Shown here: positions 1-12,689 of the stretch, piece after piece
How positions within the stretch are numbered: the stretch's first letter is position 1
Layout: every line of letters starts with the position of its first letter
From: Macrothele yani
Taxonomy: Eukaryota; Arthropoda; Arachnida; Araneae; Macrothelidae
Direction of reading: 5' to 3'
Assembly: GCA_039090855.1 (NCBI GenBank)
Contig: CM076990.1
Span: forward strand, 199,769,232-199,833,231
Length of the DNA stretch: 64,000 nt
Notes under the pieces: model-generated
Databases searched by the model: none
Seen by the model: the letters and a program-made list of their open reading frames with translations, nothing else
Told to the model about the DNA's origin: nothing
Position numbers and translations under genes: made by a program

Positions 1-1250
1 GGGCTTAATTTAGTAACCTTTCGTAATTAAAATCTTGCTTAGTATTAATATTTAGTTGGTTTTAGTATGAATCTTACTTGGTATTAACTAGTGATAGTAT
101 AATTCAGCGACTGATAGAAAAAGCGGGTCGGCGATCGCTCTGTAACGAAGTGACTTTCCTAAGTTAATTGCGCGTGCGCTATCGTCAATGATATTTAATA
201 GTCATTTAGTAAAAGAATAAAATTGTGGCTTAATGCATCAGGGCAAAATAACACATCGTTGCGTTACGCTATTTTTTCGTAATTCCGATCGTCGTACCTG
301 TAGCTAGAGAGAATTCGATTTTTATGCGTTACGAAGTTAATTGTAATGATGTTCGTTAATGTTAGTTAATTTGTTTAATGAATTTTTGTAAAGGTGGTTC
401 TCTAAAAGTCTTTGTTCAGAAAGAAAGAATGAAAATGGCTACAGTTTCTGGTGTCGCTTTTCTAAAAGCGATAAATTCGTAGAATGGCATCTGTGAGGAC
501 GTTTTCCCAGCTTTACCAGTGCAGAAAATCCGATTTATTTATGCTCTTGTTTACTTCGAAAAGGCATTTTTCGCTTGGCACAGGAACACGTCGGGATTTG
601 GGCGGAATTCTGCGAGGTTCACCGCAGCGGCCGTTTTCGTGGGTCAAAGTTCAAGCCTGACTCCGAGAAGATGCGAGCCATCGATTTCTGGGAATTGCGT
701 CTTTCTCTCCGCCTTCTGACTTAACTTCGGGCCAATTGCCTTCCGCCATTTCGGGCGCGTGCGCAAGGGATTCGGCGAGGAGCGGAGAATTTTTGCGTGC
801 TGCTACACACTTCGATACCAGACTTCGTAAGGGAGAGTCCCACAATAAAAAAAATAAATAAAAAAATCGAGTAAAAGAGGGAGTCCGCACGACAGACGTC
901 CGGATGCCGAACCTGCCGTAACCTTCCAGCACCGGGAACGTGCGGCCGCGGTGGCCCAAGAACGGTAGGAACGATCCTTTTCTTTTCAAATTCTTTTCAT
1001 GGCTCAAAGTTTACTCTGCTGCCGAGATGGCGCGAAAAAGTGCTTGACATCGTCCCGAGGCAATAGCGGGCATTACGCCTCGTAACCCGCTCGGTAACAT
1101 CGCTGCCGCCTGTCGCCGTGTGAGAGAAAGAAAGTCTCCTCAAAGGCCGGCATCGGGAGTAAGTAAGAAAAAGAATAAAAGAAAGGAAGGAAAAGAGGGA
1201 AAATCCTACCATGTCATCATAAGCGCATCAGGCCCCGTTTCCACGGCGTG
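1..1250. other. CpG-richer block, no gene recognised
   Basis: This stretch contains many more CpG dinucleotides (cggcgatcgctc, gcgcgtgcgc, ggccgcggtggc) than the AT-rich sequence that follows. That would suit a promoter or 5' exon of the neighbouring gene. Open frames at 519-719 and 651-1007 show no recognisable domain. The GATGGCGCG string near 1026 resembles a YY1-type promoter motif, but no coding exon follows it. Confidence 0.3.
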
Positions 1251-2689
1251 CCGGCTCTCGTAGCAACAGCACAAACACCAATTCCAATTCGGCATCAAAA
1301 GGAAAATTTAAAGAGGAGGAAAAACTAAGAGAAAAAAAAAAGAAAAAAAAAAAATGAGGACCACCTAAAATTGAAAGAAAAAAAAATGTGTCTTGATCAG
1401 AAATGGAATGATGTAAAAGGTTAAAATTCAGGGGTGAGAAAAAAAATGGGGGGAAGGTGAAATTAAAATGGGAGGAAAATAGGGAAATGCAAAATGTATT
1501 TGGAATTAATGGTCTGGCCAGAACCAACAAATGTAATATTATGTCATTGTGTTTTTTTTTGTAAAAATGTCTAGTTAATGCCAGTGACCAAAGAAATGGA
1601 TTGAAGTATATTAATTTTGGTTTTCTGTTAGAACAGGGTTTTTTCGTTAGCTCAAATGAGAGGAAAGTGACTTGACATTTTTGTTTGTTTGGTTTTCTGT
1701 ACTGTAAAGTAAGGAAAATATTTTTCCAGGTAACTGATCAAAATCAGTGTGTTGTAAAAAAAAAAATGAATAAAATGTCACTCTTAACCATCTAAATCTA
1801 AATTGTAAAGAGCATTTAGCTCAAGGTTCAACAGGTATCAGATATGCACATCGAGCATTAAGCTCTCAACACTCTTTGAGTGAATGATCACATTCTTTGA
1901 TGATTTTTGTAAGGCAGGCTGGTAACCAAATTGTGCCACTTACCTCCTTCATCCTCTAAACCACACAGGTGAAAACTACTTGGTTTGCAGACCAGGGTTT
2001 CTGAGAGGATTATTTAGGACAGTTAACATACTCTGGACTCTAAAATTCATAGCTAAATTCTTTTTTTATTCGGCCTAGCCACCTAAAATTTCCTTGTACT
2101 GAGTTGTTTGCCAACATGTGCCTGGGGGCACAAAATAAATTTTTAGTTAACCTGGAACATATGTTTAATCAAATTATTTTGTGTCGTATGTGAATTTCTC
2201 TTGTCGGTGGTGGTGGAATCACCTTCCATTTACTGGGAGTTTTTAAGGATCGTACCTGGGGTGTTAGTCGTTGATGAAAAAAAAAATTCTTAATTGGGGT
2301 CCCTAGATTGATCACCGGCCATTTTCTTCTTTTTAAAAATAAAATTGTGTAATATTTGCATTTTTTCAGAAGTAAGTTCATCATCATAATATAATAATAT
2401 TTTTAACAACTAAACCACGACGTATCAGCACATGCAAGATTAAAAACCAATGGTAAAGTATAGTTTTGGAGTTGTCTCTGATATTTGAAAGGCCTTAGCT
2501 TCCTATAAAGAGTTTTACACTTCCAAGAAGGTAGAATAGTTAACAAACATAGATGTATCAATTACAAAGACTCATCAACATTATCTACATCATATTCAAG
2601 TTCACACAGTTGACACCCTAGGACTCTTGTTGAGAATTCAAAGTTTTCTGCCAAATCTCTTGAGACCTGAGACTTGGCAATGATGTCCA
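1251..2689. other. AT-rich intergenic/3' flank, nothing recognised
   Basis: This is AT-rich, with homopurine/poly-A runs near 1310-1450 and no open frame or repeat that I could match. The final PEX1 exon and 3' UTR would be expected here or below if present, but I could not pick them out. Confidence 0.4.
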
Positions 2690-3126
2690 AACGATGATCA
2701 CTTTGCCAATGATGTCTGCACATTCTTGGATGACCACTTCACTACAAGATGGATTGGGAGAGAATCAACATTCTTTGCATGGCCTCCCAGATTGCCAGAC
2801 CGAACTCCACCTGACTTTCTCCTGTGGGGGTTTGTTAAGGACCAGGTATAAGCTACACTGGTGCATAAACTGGAAGACTTATCTGACAGAATTTGTGCTG
2901 CAATCAACAATGTGACACCACAAATGCTTCTCAACATGTGGGATGAGGTAGAATACCGGTTGGACTTTTGTCACGCCATCAGTGGAGCTCATGTTGAAGT
3001 TTATTACACATGTAAAAAAAAAATTCTCAATTTGTGTATCTGGAACAAAATGTGTCACTAATAAATTGTGGAAGTTCAGAATTTATACTTTTTTTATTAT
3101 GCATCTAAGCAGAACACCCTGTATAT
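2690..3126 (+). mobile_element. DDE transposase C-terminal remnant (IS630-Tc1-mariner superfamily)
   Basis: A decayed plus-strand frame reads HFANDVCTFLDDHFTTRWIG, then AWPPRLPDRTPPDFLLWGFV, and ends with CHAISGAHVEVYY. The order WPPRxPDxTPxDFxLWGxxK, a weak helix, then GAHVE is the 3' half of a large arthropod transposase family. The PD-xx-P-xDFF block holds the third catalytic acidic residue. The catalytic Asp-containing 5' half is missing. It ends near an ACACCCTGTAT string at about 3114-3124, a common terminal sequence of such elements. Confidence 0.7.
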
Positions 3127-3130
3127 CAAG

Positions 3131-3200
3131 CATTATCAATCCCTGCTGGATTGTCACCAAGTTTCTTCTGCAACTTTGTCTTGAGCCAGTCTTCTTGGTA
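3131..3200 (-). mobile_element. RTE LINE 3'-end fragment
   Basis: About 70 bp matches, with substitutions, the 3' coding end of the RTE copies elsewhere in this window (compare 47590-47660: cattatcaatcc, ctgctgga, gccagtctt). It is a short, old, 5'-truncated scrap. Confidence 0.6.
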
Positions 3201-3318
3201 TTGCTCCAGCAGGCTTTTGAATTTCAAACATACATACATAGTATGTGTATACATTTACACACATATTAATAAAAAGGCAAATCATAAAAAAGTACATCTA
3301 GTATAAAAAAAAACTCAC

Positions 3319-3491
3319 ATAGCTTGATATCTCTGCCTTTCTTTCTCAGAAACAGAAGGCTTCATTTGGGACTGCACCTTGTCCAAATGCTTCTGCTGAA
3401 TAACCAGAGACACAAAACTGTGTTTCCTAGGGCAACTTCTAGACATCATTGCAGCACTTCGTCCTGCTATGTTATCTTTAATGACGTTTAC
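3319..3491 (-). CDS. PEX1: PEX1 exon: C-terminal helices (VIQQKHLDKVQSQMKPS)
   Basis: The 173-nt reading frame ends SLVIQQKHLDKVQSQMKPSV then SEKERQRYQA plus two bases. It aligns with the conserved tail of PEX1 (human ...[22 protein letters not shown]). The donor gtgagttt is good. The start is less sure: the acceptor ttgtag at 3492 gives phase 0, but the upstream visible exon ends with two bases of a codon. Either a small exon lies between 3492 and 6833 or a downstream AG is used. The last coding exon was not found in 1-3318. Confidence 0.82.
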
Positions 3492-4064
3492 CTACAATAT
3501 ATTTTTGGTTATAAAAATAAGTAATACACATGAAATTGCACATAACAACTGCAAAACATTTTTAGAAAATTCCTCAACTAAGTAATACCTGACGTAACTG
3601 TTGAAATTAAATGGAAAGCAAGCCAAAAAAAAAAAAAAAAAAGCTTTCTTTTATGTGCGTGTGTGTGCGTCACTCGCATTTTATGAAGTTGTTTCAGTGA
3701 CTGAGAAAACTTATAAAAAATGATTAAGTTTTTCATGATAGTGTACAACCATATGTAGACATCTAGGTATCTTTAAAAACCCTTATCACAAAATCAGTGA
3801 TTTGGCAGAGCTCTGCACTTTTAAGTAGTTACCAACTCTCAGCATGGACTGTAATGCATTGTTTGCATACAGCCTGTTCACTCCCAGTATTAAGTGACAA
3901 AGAAAGTAGCTCCTGTAATATATTTCACGTTTTTCTTTTTTGTTAGAAGAATTCTTAATATCACATCACGCATAAGTTACACTGCCAATTCTTCTCAGTA
4001 CCATTCTTTTTTGTTTTTAATAACAATTGTAAGGCTCTAATAACAGATTTTTGTTACACAAAGT

Positions 4065-4345
4065 ATAAGGGGGGATGCAAAAGTTTCCGCTGTTTTAAGG
4101 AGAAAGGAACAATCAGGAAACCTATACACGTTTATTCAACAAAATATTGGCCATTAGCATCAATGACTTTTTGCCATTTTTCGGGCAACAAGTGAATGCC
4201 CCTGTGACAGGACTCTGATTTTGAGCTGAAGAATGCAGTGATGAAATTTTCCACGTCTGGAACTATGGTGAACTGCTGTTGGGTTAGGGTATGTTGCATA
4301 GAGCGAAATAGATTAAAGTTTGAGGGTGCAATGCCTGAAGAGTAA
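4065..4345 (-). mobile_element. Mariner transposase C-terminus, 5'-truncated
   Basis: From 4344 to 4132 the minus strand reads one open frame with APSNFNLFRSMQHTLTQQQF and, at the end, GIHLLPEKWQKVIDANGQYF before a stop. The LFRSMQH and LP-x-W-x-K-xI-x-xxGQYF blocks are the C-terminal signature of mariner (DD34D) transposases. The preceding SPD motif has become SSG, losing an acidic residue. A GC-containing stretch at 4070-4100 (ggggggatgcaaaagtttcc) is probably the inverted-repeat end. Confidence 0.85.
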
Positions 4346-6833
4346 GTTCAGTGATTCGCTCATGGAGCCCGAGCGTGAGTAGGCGCTCACCCATTATACA
4401 CCATCTACTTAAACAAGGAGTGTCTGTGGTCCAACCCCAGTGTTCATACCACCTGATGAAGAACCCATGGGGGTTTGAAAGATCTTGTGGGGGTTTTTAA
4501 TGTTACTTGCTTTTATTGTAAAGTGATTTTAAATACTCATTAAAGAAATGTCTATCATGCTATGACAGCTGACACTGATTTGATATCTACTTTGACATGA
4601 CATTTTACGTATAGACAATTCCATTAACAGCAAAAAGTGGCATGCAAGGCAGTCAGCCATATTCTTTACTCAAAATTAATTAATTAGGCAAACAGGTTGA
4701 ACAAAATTTCAAGAAAAATAAAGAATTCATTAGTTTCCCCACAAGTAACAAAGTTGTATATAGCAAAACTGCAGTTCAGCTTGTAACATATTTTCTATTT
4801 TAACTTTCTTTTTGAGTTTCTTTTTCTATGAAAATTTGAGTTTGTTCTCTTAGACATTTTCAAACCTCAACGTTATGTCTTTTCCCTCAAACGAGAATGA
4901 TGTTGGAAACATACTGAGGTTGGAACAAGAGTGATGTATGTATGTGATAAGAACGTTAGATAAAAAAATGAAGAGGTTGCTTTGTGTGTGGAGATGTTAG
5001 ATCATTACTGAGTTTTGACTTAACTTCTTGACTAAGATATGTGAAGTGGTGTGTTTTGGATTTCGTCTAATGTTGCTGGACCAATAAAAAGTTGATGTAG
5101 GTTGGACTTCTGTATATACTATTTCGTCTGGCCTTTGTAAAAGCCTTACTCTAATGTGAGCTATCAGGCATAATTAGTTGCATCACATTTACCCTTAGTT
5201 TAACATCTATTCAGCTGGAAATCTTACATAACGTAACAAGGGTTACGTTATAAGCTCTTCTAAAAAAACAATTTTGGAAAAGTTTAGAAATTGACCTAAC
5301 TTCCTATTATTAGCTTTATAATTCTGAAGTGAATGTTTGTTCTGAAAATTTTGTCATGCAAAAATTGATTTACAGAAATTAAATCATGGATACTTAATTG
5401 TTTTACAAATCTCACCGATTTCTCCAACTTATAATGAGAGCACAATATGTCCCAGACAAAATGCACAATGTGGAGAGGTAGACCTCTTCCAACACTTTTA
5501 ATTTAGCATTTTGCATTAATAACATTTTAAGAATTAACAAGTCTTTCACACAAGTGTTTTTTAATACTGCTTTTAGTAGGTTTCAGTACAACTTTACAGC
5601 ATTCCAAACTTGAAAGCTTTTTATGTTCATCCCAGAAGAAATGTCCTTATTTTATTCCTATCATTTGGAGATTCCTCCAATCATTTGGCAACAACAATAA
5701 TGAAGCACTTGAGGATTGAAATCTGGCAACCAGTCTTACTCTGGATGTTTACAGGTGATCACGATGCAAGACAGTGTTAAAAAGGTTCGTGTTTTTTAAT
5801 TTTTCTTTAACATAACAAGCATGATATTTAATTACCTCCAGGATGTCATGTCAAGTAACATTTATCAAAAGAAGACTTCTGTACTGCTATAAAATCCACT
5901 AGGAAAATACGAGAGAAGATATACCTTTATGTAAACATACAAGAAGATCAATCACTGGAAGTAAAAATCGCATCTGTGAGCCATTGGTCAATGTTTCTAC
6001 ATGTTATGATATTTCTGGACCAAAATTGCAGATAGACCTTTTTCTGTTTTCATTTACTTTCACCCTTTGTTTCCTGTACAGCACTGTGGATATTTGAAAA
6101 ATTCACATTTTACTGTATCCTATAACTCCATAGTGTCGCACAAAATTGCGGGATATAGGTACGTCACGTGAACTTGAGAAATGGATCATTTTGGAGATCT
6201 TGAGCCAAAGAATCTTAGAAAAATAAAAAATAAAATCTTCTAAATTTAATCAGCTGATTGCTATACGTGTCACAACACTCAGTCTGACTTAGTCATCACA
6301 ACGCGCGGCAGACAGGTAGTCATGTGACCTTGGGAGATGGTGCTAGCGAGCAAGGAGTTGATTGGCTATTATCAAGGACAAATCAGCTGCACAGATTCAC
6401 TGGTACATCTCCGATTTATTACCATTTACTGGTAAAAATTGTACTTTATACATTCTTTGGCAGCTACTGATATACGTATTGGTCATAATAAAAATAAAGA
6501 ATTAAAGTGATAGATATTGACAGCCCTGGCAGATATTCTGGCCAACAGTCCTTACACCCAAGCATACAAAACTGCAGCTGAGGCAACTGAACATGAAGTA
6601 GGAGGACACAACCTGGACCTGCATTTTGTTGATAATATATTTATACATTCTCCATATTCCCTCAACAGAATACATAAAAGCATGAAAAAAATGGCACAAT
6701 TTTGTTATCACTTTACTTTCTTGAAAACTGAAAAAATAATTACTAGATTTTTTTTTTTTTTTTTTTGCCCTACCAAGCCACTAGTCTAAAATACATTTCA
6801 ATAAAAAGAAACAAACTGATGTTTTACTATTAC
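4346..6833. other. PEX1 intron, nothing recognised
   Basis: This is AT-rich intron. The stretch at 6120-6420 is richer in GC and CpG, as is 6517-6640, but neither gives a protein or repeat family that I recognise. A missing small PEX1 exon could lie here. Confidence 0.4.
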
Positions 6834-6957
6834 CTCTTGTACAAGTTTTTTTCAACAAGAGGAGAAGCGATGGCTGGACCTTCTAAAAGACTTGGCATGT
6901 AAACCAAATCAGCGTTAACTGAATCACCACTTTCATTAGGATCAAGGGACAACCTTC
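6834..6957 (-). CDS. PEX1: PEX1 exon: linker after D2 (LVYMPSLLEG)
   Basis: The 124-nt exon encodes RRLSLDPNESGDSVNADLVY then MPSLLEGPAIASPLVEKNLY and K plus two bases. It corresponds to the variable, acidic and serine-rich linker between the D2 lid and the conserved C-terminal helix pair. Sequence similarity here is weak, so the call rests on phase (the preceding exon leaves one base, this one supplies GA), a canonical acceptor ttttag, donor gtaatag, and position. The exon ends after AG of a codon, which does not fit a direct join to the next exon as drawn. Confidence 0.75.
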
Positions 6958-7104
6958 CTAAAATATAAAATTACGGAAATCATTTTTGTTAAGTACATTA
7001 AAAAAACATTTTCAACTTCAGAACAAAAAGTCAAACATTTCCACTCAAAAAGAAAAAGAATACCAAGTTTTTTAAATTTTTAATTACCTTTCACTACTTA
7101 TATA

Positions 7105-8210
7105 CAAGATGTGATCAAAAAGTTTCCAGAATGGTCATACAAAAAAAAAAAAAAAAAAAGGCACGTTGCAGCTATTCTGCATTATCCCACTCAAAAGTAC
7201 TCAAATTGGGAGCTGATCACCTATCCCAGTGATTGTGCTATTGCTGGAAACACTTAAAAGTCCTCTTTTTGGAAGATTTTTCATGTTTTCTGCAATTATT
7301 CCTGAAAAACATTAATGACTTTAAATCTTTTTTCTGATTTACATCCTTAGTTTTAGAAATTAAAAAAAAATCATTAAAGTGCTGAATCATTAAAGTAGAG
7401 AGGGATGCATAATAATAACCATCCCATTTTTTGCAATGAATTAATGAATGGAAAATGATATCTGTGCAAGTGCATTGTCGTGATGGACAAACCATTTTCT
7501 GCTGTGCCACTTTTTTTGGATATTCACACCCACATCTTTCTAAAGTACTCATAGGAAGTCTTTGTAAAACATCCGATTCATATTTTGGCATCATGGTACA
7601 AATTCCTAATGTACAATCCTTCAATGTCAAGAGAAACAATCAACATGGATTTCAAACTAGCCTGCACTTGTCTGGCTTTTGGTGGGTGTGGAGATGGACT
7701 TTTCCACTGCGCTGATTGCTGTTTTGCTTCAAAGTTTGTACCTTTAAATCCACAATTCATCATCAGTTATGACTTCCGACAAAGTTAGTGTCTGCTTCAA
7801 ATTTCTCTTTTAATTCTGTACACACATTCACCCAGGATTGCTTCCGTTCATCACTCAAGATGCATGGCAGAAATTTTACAGCAATTCTTGTCATGTTCAG
7901 ATCATTTGTTAAAAAGCTTGAACAAGTACCAAAAGAAATACTCTATTCAGATGCTATTTCCCAAATAGTGACATCTATATTATTTCATACAATTTTCTTA
8001 ATCTGATTCTTATTTTTCATCAGATTTGCTTGTTGATGGATGCCCTGAACATTCTGCATCCCTCAACTGATGCCATGCCTTTTTTATAATTTGAAAAACA
8101 CTCAAAAATTTTTCACTTTGCTCGTTGTTTTTCCCAAAAACAGTTTTTGACATTTCATAGGTTTCTGATGCAGTCTTGCCAAATTTGAAACAAAATTTAA
8201 TGCACATGTA
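7105..8210 (-). pseudogene. Mariner-like transposase, decayed
   Basis: Minus-strand fragments appear in order in several frames: CIKFCFKFGKTASETYEMSK and SGHPSTSKSDE (N-terminal helix-turn-helix and linker, 8010-8207), CGFKGTNFEAKQQSAQWKSP (central block around the first catalytic Asp region, about 7690-7760), and SMLIVSLDIEG / DVLQRLPMS further on (7540-7640). These match a widespread arthropod mariner-like family. Frameshifts and stops disrupt it, and the C-terminal SPDLAP block is not readable. The gatgtgatcaaaaagtttcc string at about 7109 looks like its 3' inverted terminal repeat; the other end is unclear. Confidence 0.8.
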
Positions 8211-8459
8211 CTACTCTTTGAAAACGAGCATTCTCACAAAGTCAAAAAATTGCAAAGGGCTATCAACACATGATCATTCTACTGTGTAAAAACTGGACAC
8301 TGAAGCAACCTTGTGAAGCATCATGCGACTCTGTGCACTTTATTTTAGTGGATGGTCATGATCCGAACACACGGGAACACATAAATGCAGGCGCTACACT
8401 GAGGCCATCCCAGATTTTTTTTTTTTTTTTTTTAATCACACTGCATAAGGTCAGATAAT

Positions 8460-10600
8460 ACAGGAAATGCAGTAATCAGTTTTTCATTTTTATTTAAGAG
8501 GTTTCTTATAAAGAGAACAGTAAACAGACAAAAATTTGCATTGTATTGTTATTTTTCATTTGCGTAGAGGAATAAAAGAAAGAAATTTGGCTACCCTTTG
8601 AAAAAAAATTCATGGCTCAATGTTTTCCTGTTACATTTCTTCCCACACCTTCTTTGTCTATTTTTTGTATACATTTTCCAGAGAAACCACAAGCTTTCTA
8701 AAATTCTGCAAAATAGAAAAAGGAACATCAAATATCTCTGGCAACACTGCACTCATCACCACTCCTTTCCCGGAGTTATTTTCCAATATCCAAAAGTATA
8801 TAAGGGAAAAACAAGTTGCTCGTTTCTAAAATGAGAACATGAGGTCATTTGTTCCAGAGAGGAGGGGGAAAGGCATGCAACAAACACAAAACCTGAATGC
8901 TTAAGACAAAACTATTCAATATTTATCCATTTAACCAATCAAAGGAAGTCAAACTTCTCAGGTACAGCACATTTCTGACTTCAGATACCTGGTAGAACAA
9001 TCATCTATCATACATTTGTACTGTAGTACATAGATTACTTTACTGAAATGCAACAAAATTAATACTCATGAGAAGGCTTAATCTAAAATTTTGCTTATGT
9101 TTTCAATCAATGCAGGTCATTGAAAATTTTGGTTGAAAACGTGCTTACGATCCTGCAATGGTGGGGGTCACGATTAATCCTATTCCTCAAATTATAATCA
9201 AATTATAAGCCTACATCTCAAATATCTTTTGTCTAAAGTCATGGAGAAGACTCCAGATCAAGATAAGAGAATAATTACTAGTGAAGTTCAAGTTTCAGTG
9301 TTTTTGACATACCAGAAATTTTTTATAAAGTCTGGTACCAGTCTTTTAAATGAGTAATTTTGAAGTGTTATACTAAATGTGTCACTGTCTTTCCAGCTTC
9401 ATTTTGGTCATTAATATATGCATTGGTGTAGAGTGAGCACATTTTTCTAACACATTTCCCCTAAATGCAGACATGCCTGATGGATCATTAGTTCTTCCAC
9501 CTATTCTTTGTCTTATCAGTGACCTCCTTTCCACTCCAGTTTCTACAATTCACCCTGGAGAACAGTTCTTTACCAACTGAAATTTTTAGCTCACTAAATT
9601 TATTTTAAGTGTTAAGTATTTTAAAGATTTCATTGCCAGCCAGCTCCCACAAAAGAACATTTCTGAAGCTATAAAAGACTGAAAGACAGTACTCTTCACA
9701 ACTAGCATTAATTTCCTTTGTTTTCTCTTAATATCAGTAAAAAATTAAAAGCACTTAAGAGTTTAAGCAGGATTCATTCAGAACTACCTGAAATCAGAAG
9801 ATGAATGGAAAAGATGAGAAGTGCTTTTTGCAGGGGTTGATCTAGGTTTTTAAAGAAACTAATTTTTGTGAAATTCTACCTATTTTTCTGAAACTTATTT
9901 TTGTTAAATTTGCCCATTTTTGTTTTTAGAGCAGTTTTGCCAAAAACGTTGGTAAGAAAACCCTTAGAAGTACATGAAGGTTCAAAGTGGTGTGAATTTA
10001 TAGATAGAATCATTACCAAATCAGGACTACCAAAGTGTCATTGCCCAGATGCAAGGGTCATCAAAATGATTGGTCTGAGCATATAAATAAGAAATCCAGT
10101 TGCCTGGCAGAGTATGCAAAGGGAAAAATCTAATTACACACAAACTACACTGTTTTGCTTTTAAACAGTCCAAATGCCAAAAACACACACAAACATGTTA
10201 AACATGACAATACTGAAAATGCCTATTACACTAAAATATTTTGTAAAGATACAGTTACAGTTCAAAATGTTTTTGTGAAGATACCATTTGAGCTAAAAAT
10301 ATTTTTGTGAAGCTACTGCCCAGTAGTATGAAATGCCTCCTCGATCAATCCCTGGTTTCTTGGAAAAATGTTTACCACTCCTGAAGAATTAAGAGACTAC
10401 AGTGATCAAATGCGTTTTTGAAATGATATTGTGAAATGGAAAAAAACTTTATTATAAGAGGTATGTCACCTTGACTTTGAACAATATTAGAAGTAAACAG
10501 ATGTACAGTGCTATTAATATATAGCTCCTATGCAGGTATATGCCCATATTACAAGATTAATACAATACAGCTTATAATTTTAGTGATTTAAAATGCTTAC
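8460..10600. other. PEX1 intron, nothing recognised
   Basis: AT-rich intron with scattered short frames and no recognisable repeat or exon. Confidence 0.4.
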
Positions 10601-10769
10601 TTTTGCTTGCTTGAATATCATGAAAAGCTTCAAGTTGAGAAGAATAGAGAAGCGCTTGAAGATCTGCTCCTGAGAAATTTTTAGTCGTATTAGCAATAGA
10701 ATCTAAGTTGACATCGTCACCCAGTGTAAGATGAGAAGATAGTACTGATAGAATTTCTAGTCTTTCAGC
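10601..10769 (-). CDS. PEX1: PEX1 exon: C-terminal helical lid of D2 ([10 protein letters not shown])
   Basis: The 169-nt exon enters at phase 0 ([20 protein letters not shown]) and continues through [19 protein letters not shown] to QASK plus one base. It matches the small alpha-helical lid of AAA domains, including the sensor-2 region (SGADL, where Arg/Lys-poor type II members vary). The acceptor is gtttcag and the donor is gtaagcat. The same block in human PEX1 reads SRLEIL...FTGADLKALLYNAQLEAL. Confidence 0.94.
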
Positions 10770-11161
10770 CTGAAACGATAAATCAATGTGTTACAGGCTA
10801 GAGTTGCATCAATATGCAAAATAAATGCACCATACAATATAATAGCCTCTCCAAATTCATGAGATACACCTTTCTACACCACAACACATTTTTTTTTTTT
10901 TTTTTTTTTGAGAGAGAGAGAAAATGCAGTTAAATGAAATATAATGGATAGGTGACTAAGTATATCTTGGTAATAGGTTACAATTGCTGGATGAAAGACA
11001 AAACTTGGAAAATGATCAGCACTGAAGCACACACAGAAGCTATATTAAAAAGGAAACTGCCTTACCACTTGGTCAGGACCAAGTAATAAGGTAATAACAT
11101 CTTAGATTGCCTTTCAACAAAACAGCTATACTGATGTGATGTAGCACAGAGTCCACAAGGT

Positions 11162-11460
11162 GTGCAGTGGAACATGTTAATGAGGGAAAATGGACTATTC
11201 ACATACCAAATATGTTCTCATTTTTTTGAAGTGATGCAAGAAGGAATTTTGTGCAGTGAAGAAGTCTTTCCAATTCATCCCAAGAATGTTCAATGGGATT
11301 GCAATCTGGAAACTCCACTGGCCAGGACTGATGCTTCAAGCATTCCTGAAACCAAGCATGGCATAGTGACAATTGATCACACTGTCCTGAAAGTATCCAT
11401 TTCCTCTGGGGGTAATAAAAGTAGTACTGCCAGGTATACTTGATCTGCAGTTATATGATA
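11162..11460 (-). pseudogene. Tc1-like transposase fragment
   Basis: On the minus strand near 11250-11330 a frame reads WPVEFPDCNPIEHSWDELER. This is the W-P-xxSPDxNPIEHxWDxLxR block of Tc1-type (DD34E) transposases, in which the catalytic Glu is part of IEH. Upstream sequence is frameshifted and no terminal repeats could be assigned. Confidence 0.75.
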
Positions 11461-12013
11461 TGATCCAGAAATGAATTTGCTCTTCAGAGGGAGCAAAGGA
11501 ACCAACAGTTTACTAAAAAAAAAAAAAAAAAAATGTGCTCCAAATTATTAACCCCCCTCCTCCCACACACCAGTCTGTAAGCAACATAATACATCTATTG
11601 TTTTTTGTTGCCTTCATATGTATACCATTCCATCAGTTTAGACAAACAAAAACAAACTCATTAGGTCCAACAATCTTCCTTTGCCACTCTTCTCACGTCC
11701 AGACAGCACATTCCTGTCACCATTCCAGCATATTTCAATCAGCAACTGATATCTGAGGCTCACATGCTGATCTCCAACTTCCATATTGTATTCAAGATTA
11801 ACCAAGCAATCAGTTATGCCTGAATTGCCAGTTTTACTGTTTTATACGTAACATCACATCAGAAAACTTATTTCACATACACGAGACTGGCAGATGACAA
11901 AGAAAAAGCTGAACTTCTAAACTGGGTGGAAAATTGGGACACACGAATGCAAATGCGTGGTGTGAGCAAATTTAAATACAACATATACAACATTTACGAT
12001 TGCACAAGCCATA

Positions 12014-12243
12014 CATTTTTCTTTTTTTTTTTTTTATTGGAGGTTTAACGACCACAGTGAGCACCTCAATGGGCTATAAGCAGTCGCCCGTCCCTAATTT
12101 AGGGTCACTAGTTCCAGGGAAGGGTGAGAACCAGTGCCTTAAGACAAACACAACATCCATGCCTCACCGGGATTCTAACCCGGACCCCTTTTGGACGAAT
12201 GATCAGAGGCCATCGCTTAGACCACTGAGGCATCGGGGCAGCC
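12014..12243 (-). mobile_element. tRNA-derived SINE, family A
   Basis: Read on the minus strand, the 5' end has a tRNA-like head: A-box-like tggtctaagcg and B-box ggttagaatcccgg, ending gaggca. A body with gggctataagcagtcgcccg-like sequence (on plus) and an oligo(A) tail follow (oligo(T) at about 12018-12036 on plus). Imperfect flanks gcacaagccata (12002-12013) and gcacgagctata (12244-12255), 10 of 12 matching, look like a target duplication. Two further copies lie at 17826 and 27178. Confidence 0.82.
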
Positions 12244-12689
12244 GCACGAGCTATATGAAATTATTTTCTGTAAACTATCAGTAAATATCAAAGTGAAGCA
12301 CATTATTATATTCACAATACAAAAGCAGGGAATTCAGAACAAAATAAGATGAAATATGCTTAAAAATGAGATTTAAAACTTACATGTAAATCTTTACTGT
12401 CTAAATCCTGAGGTGAAAAGTATTTGTCTAGGAAAGTTTGTGCATTTAGTCAAGCAATTAGAAGCTTGCAAGAATTAGAAACATATCCACAGATCAGTTT
12501 TCGCCAAACATCATAGTACAAGAGACAAGTCACAGTCTTGTTGGCTTAGTAGCACTCTAATGCATCACATTTTTCAGAAATGAAATGTGTCTCAAGATTC
12601 AATGTGTGTGGAAATAAGTTAAATTCACAGATTCTTATTAAATGATAATTGGAATATATATTTGAATATGCACAAATTTAAAAAATGAA

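Noticed and set aside
1021..1060. Start codon in gccgagatggcgcg
   Set aside because: The frame stops within a few codons on plus and no conserved peptide follows; it may be a promoter motif only.
6517..6789. 90-aa plus-strand frame of higher GC content
   Set aside because: No recognisable domain, no splice-site support, and the poly-T run inside argues against coding.
12160..12240. tRNA gene on the minus strand
   Set aside because: A and B boxes are present but the cloverleaf is degraded and it continues into a repeat body with an A tail; it is the head of a SINE. The same reasoning applies at 14960-15029 and 16865-16920.
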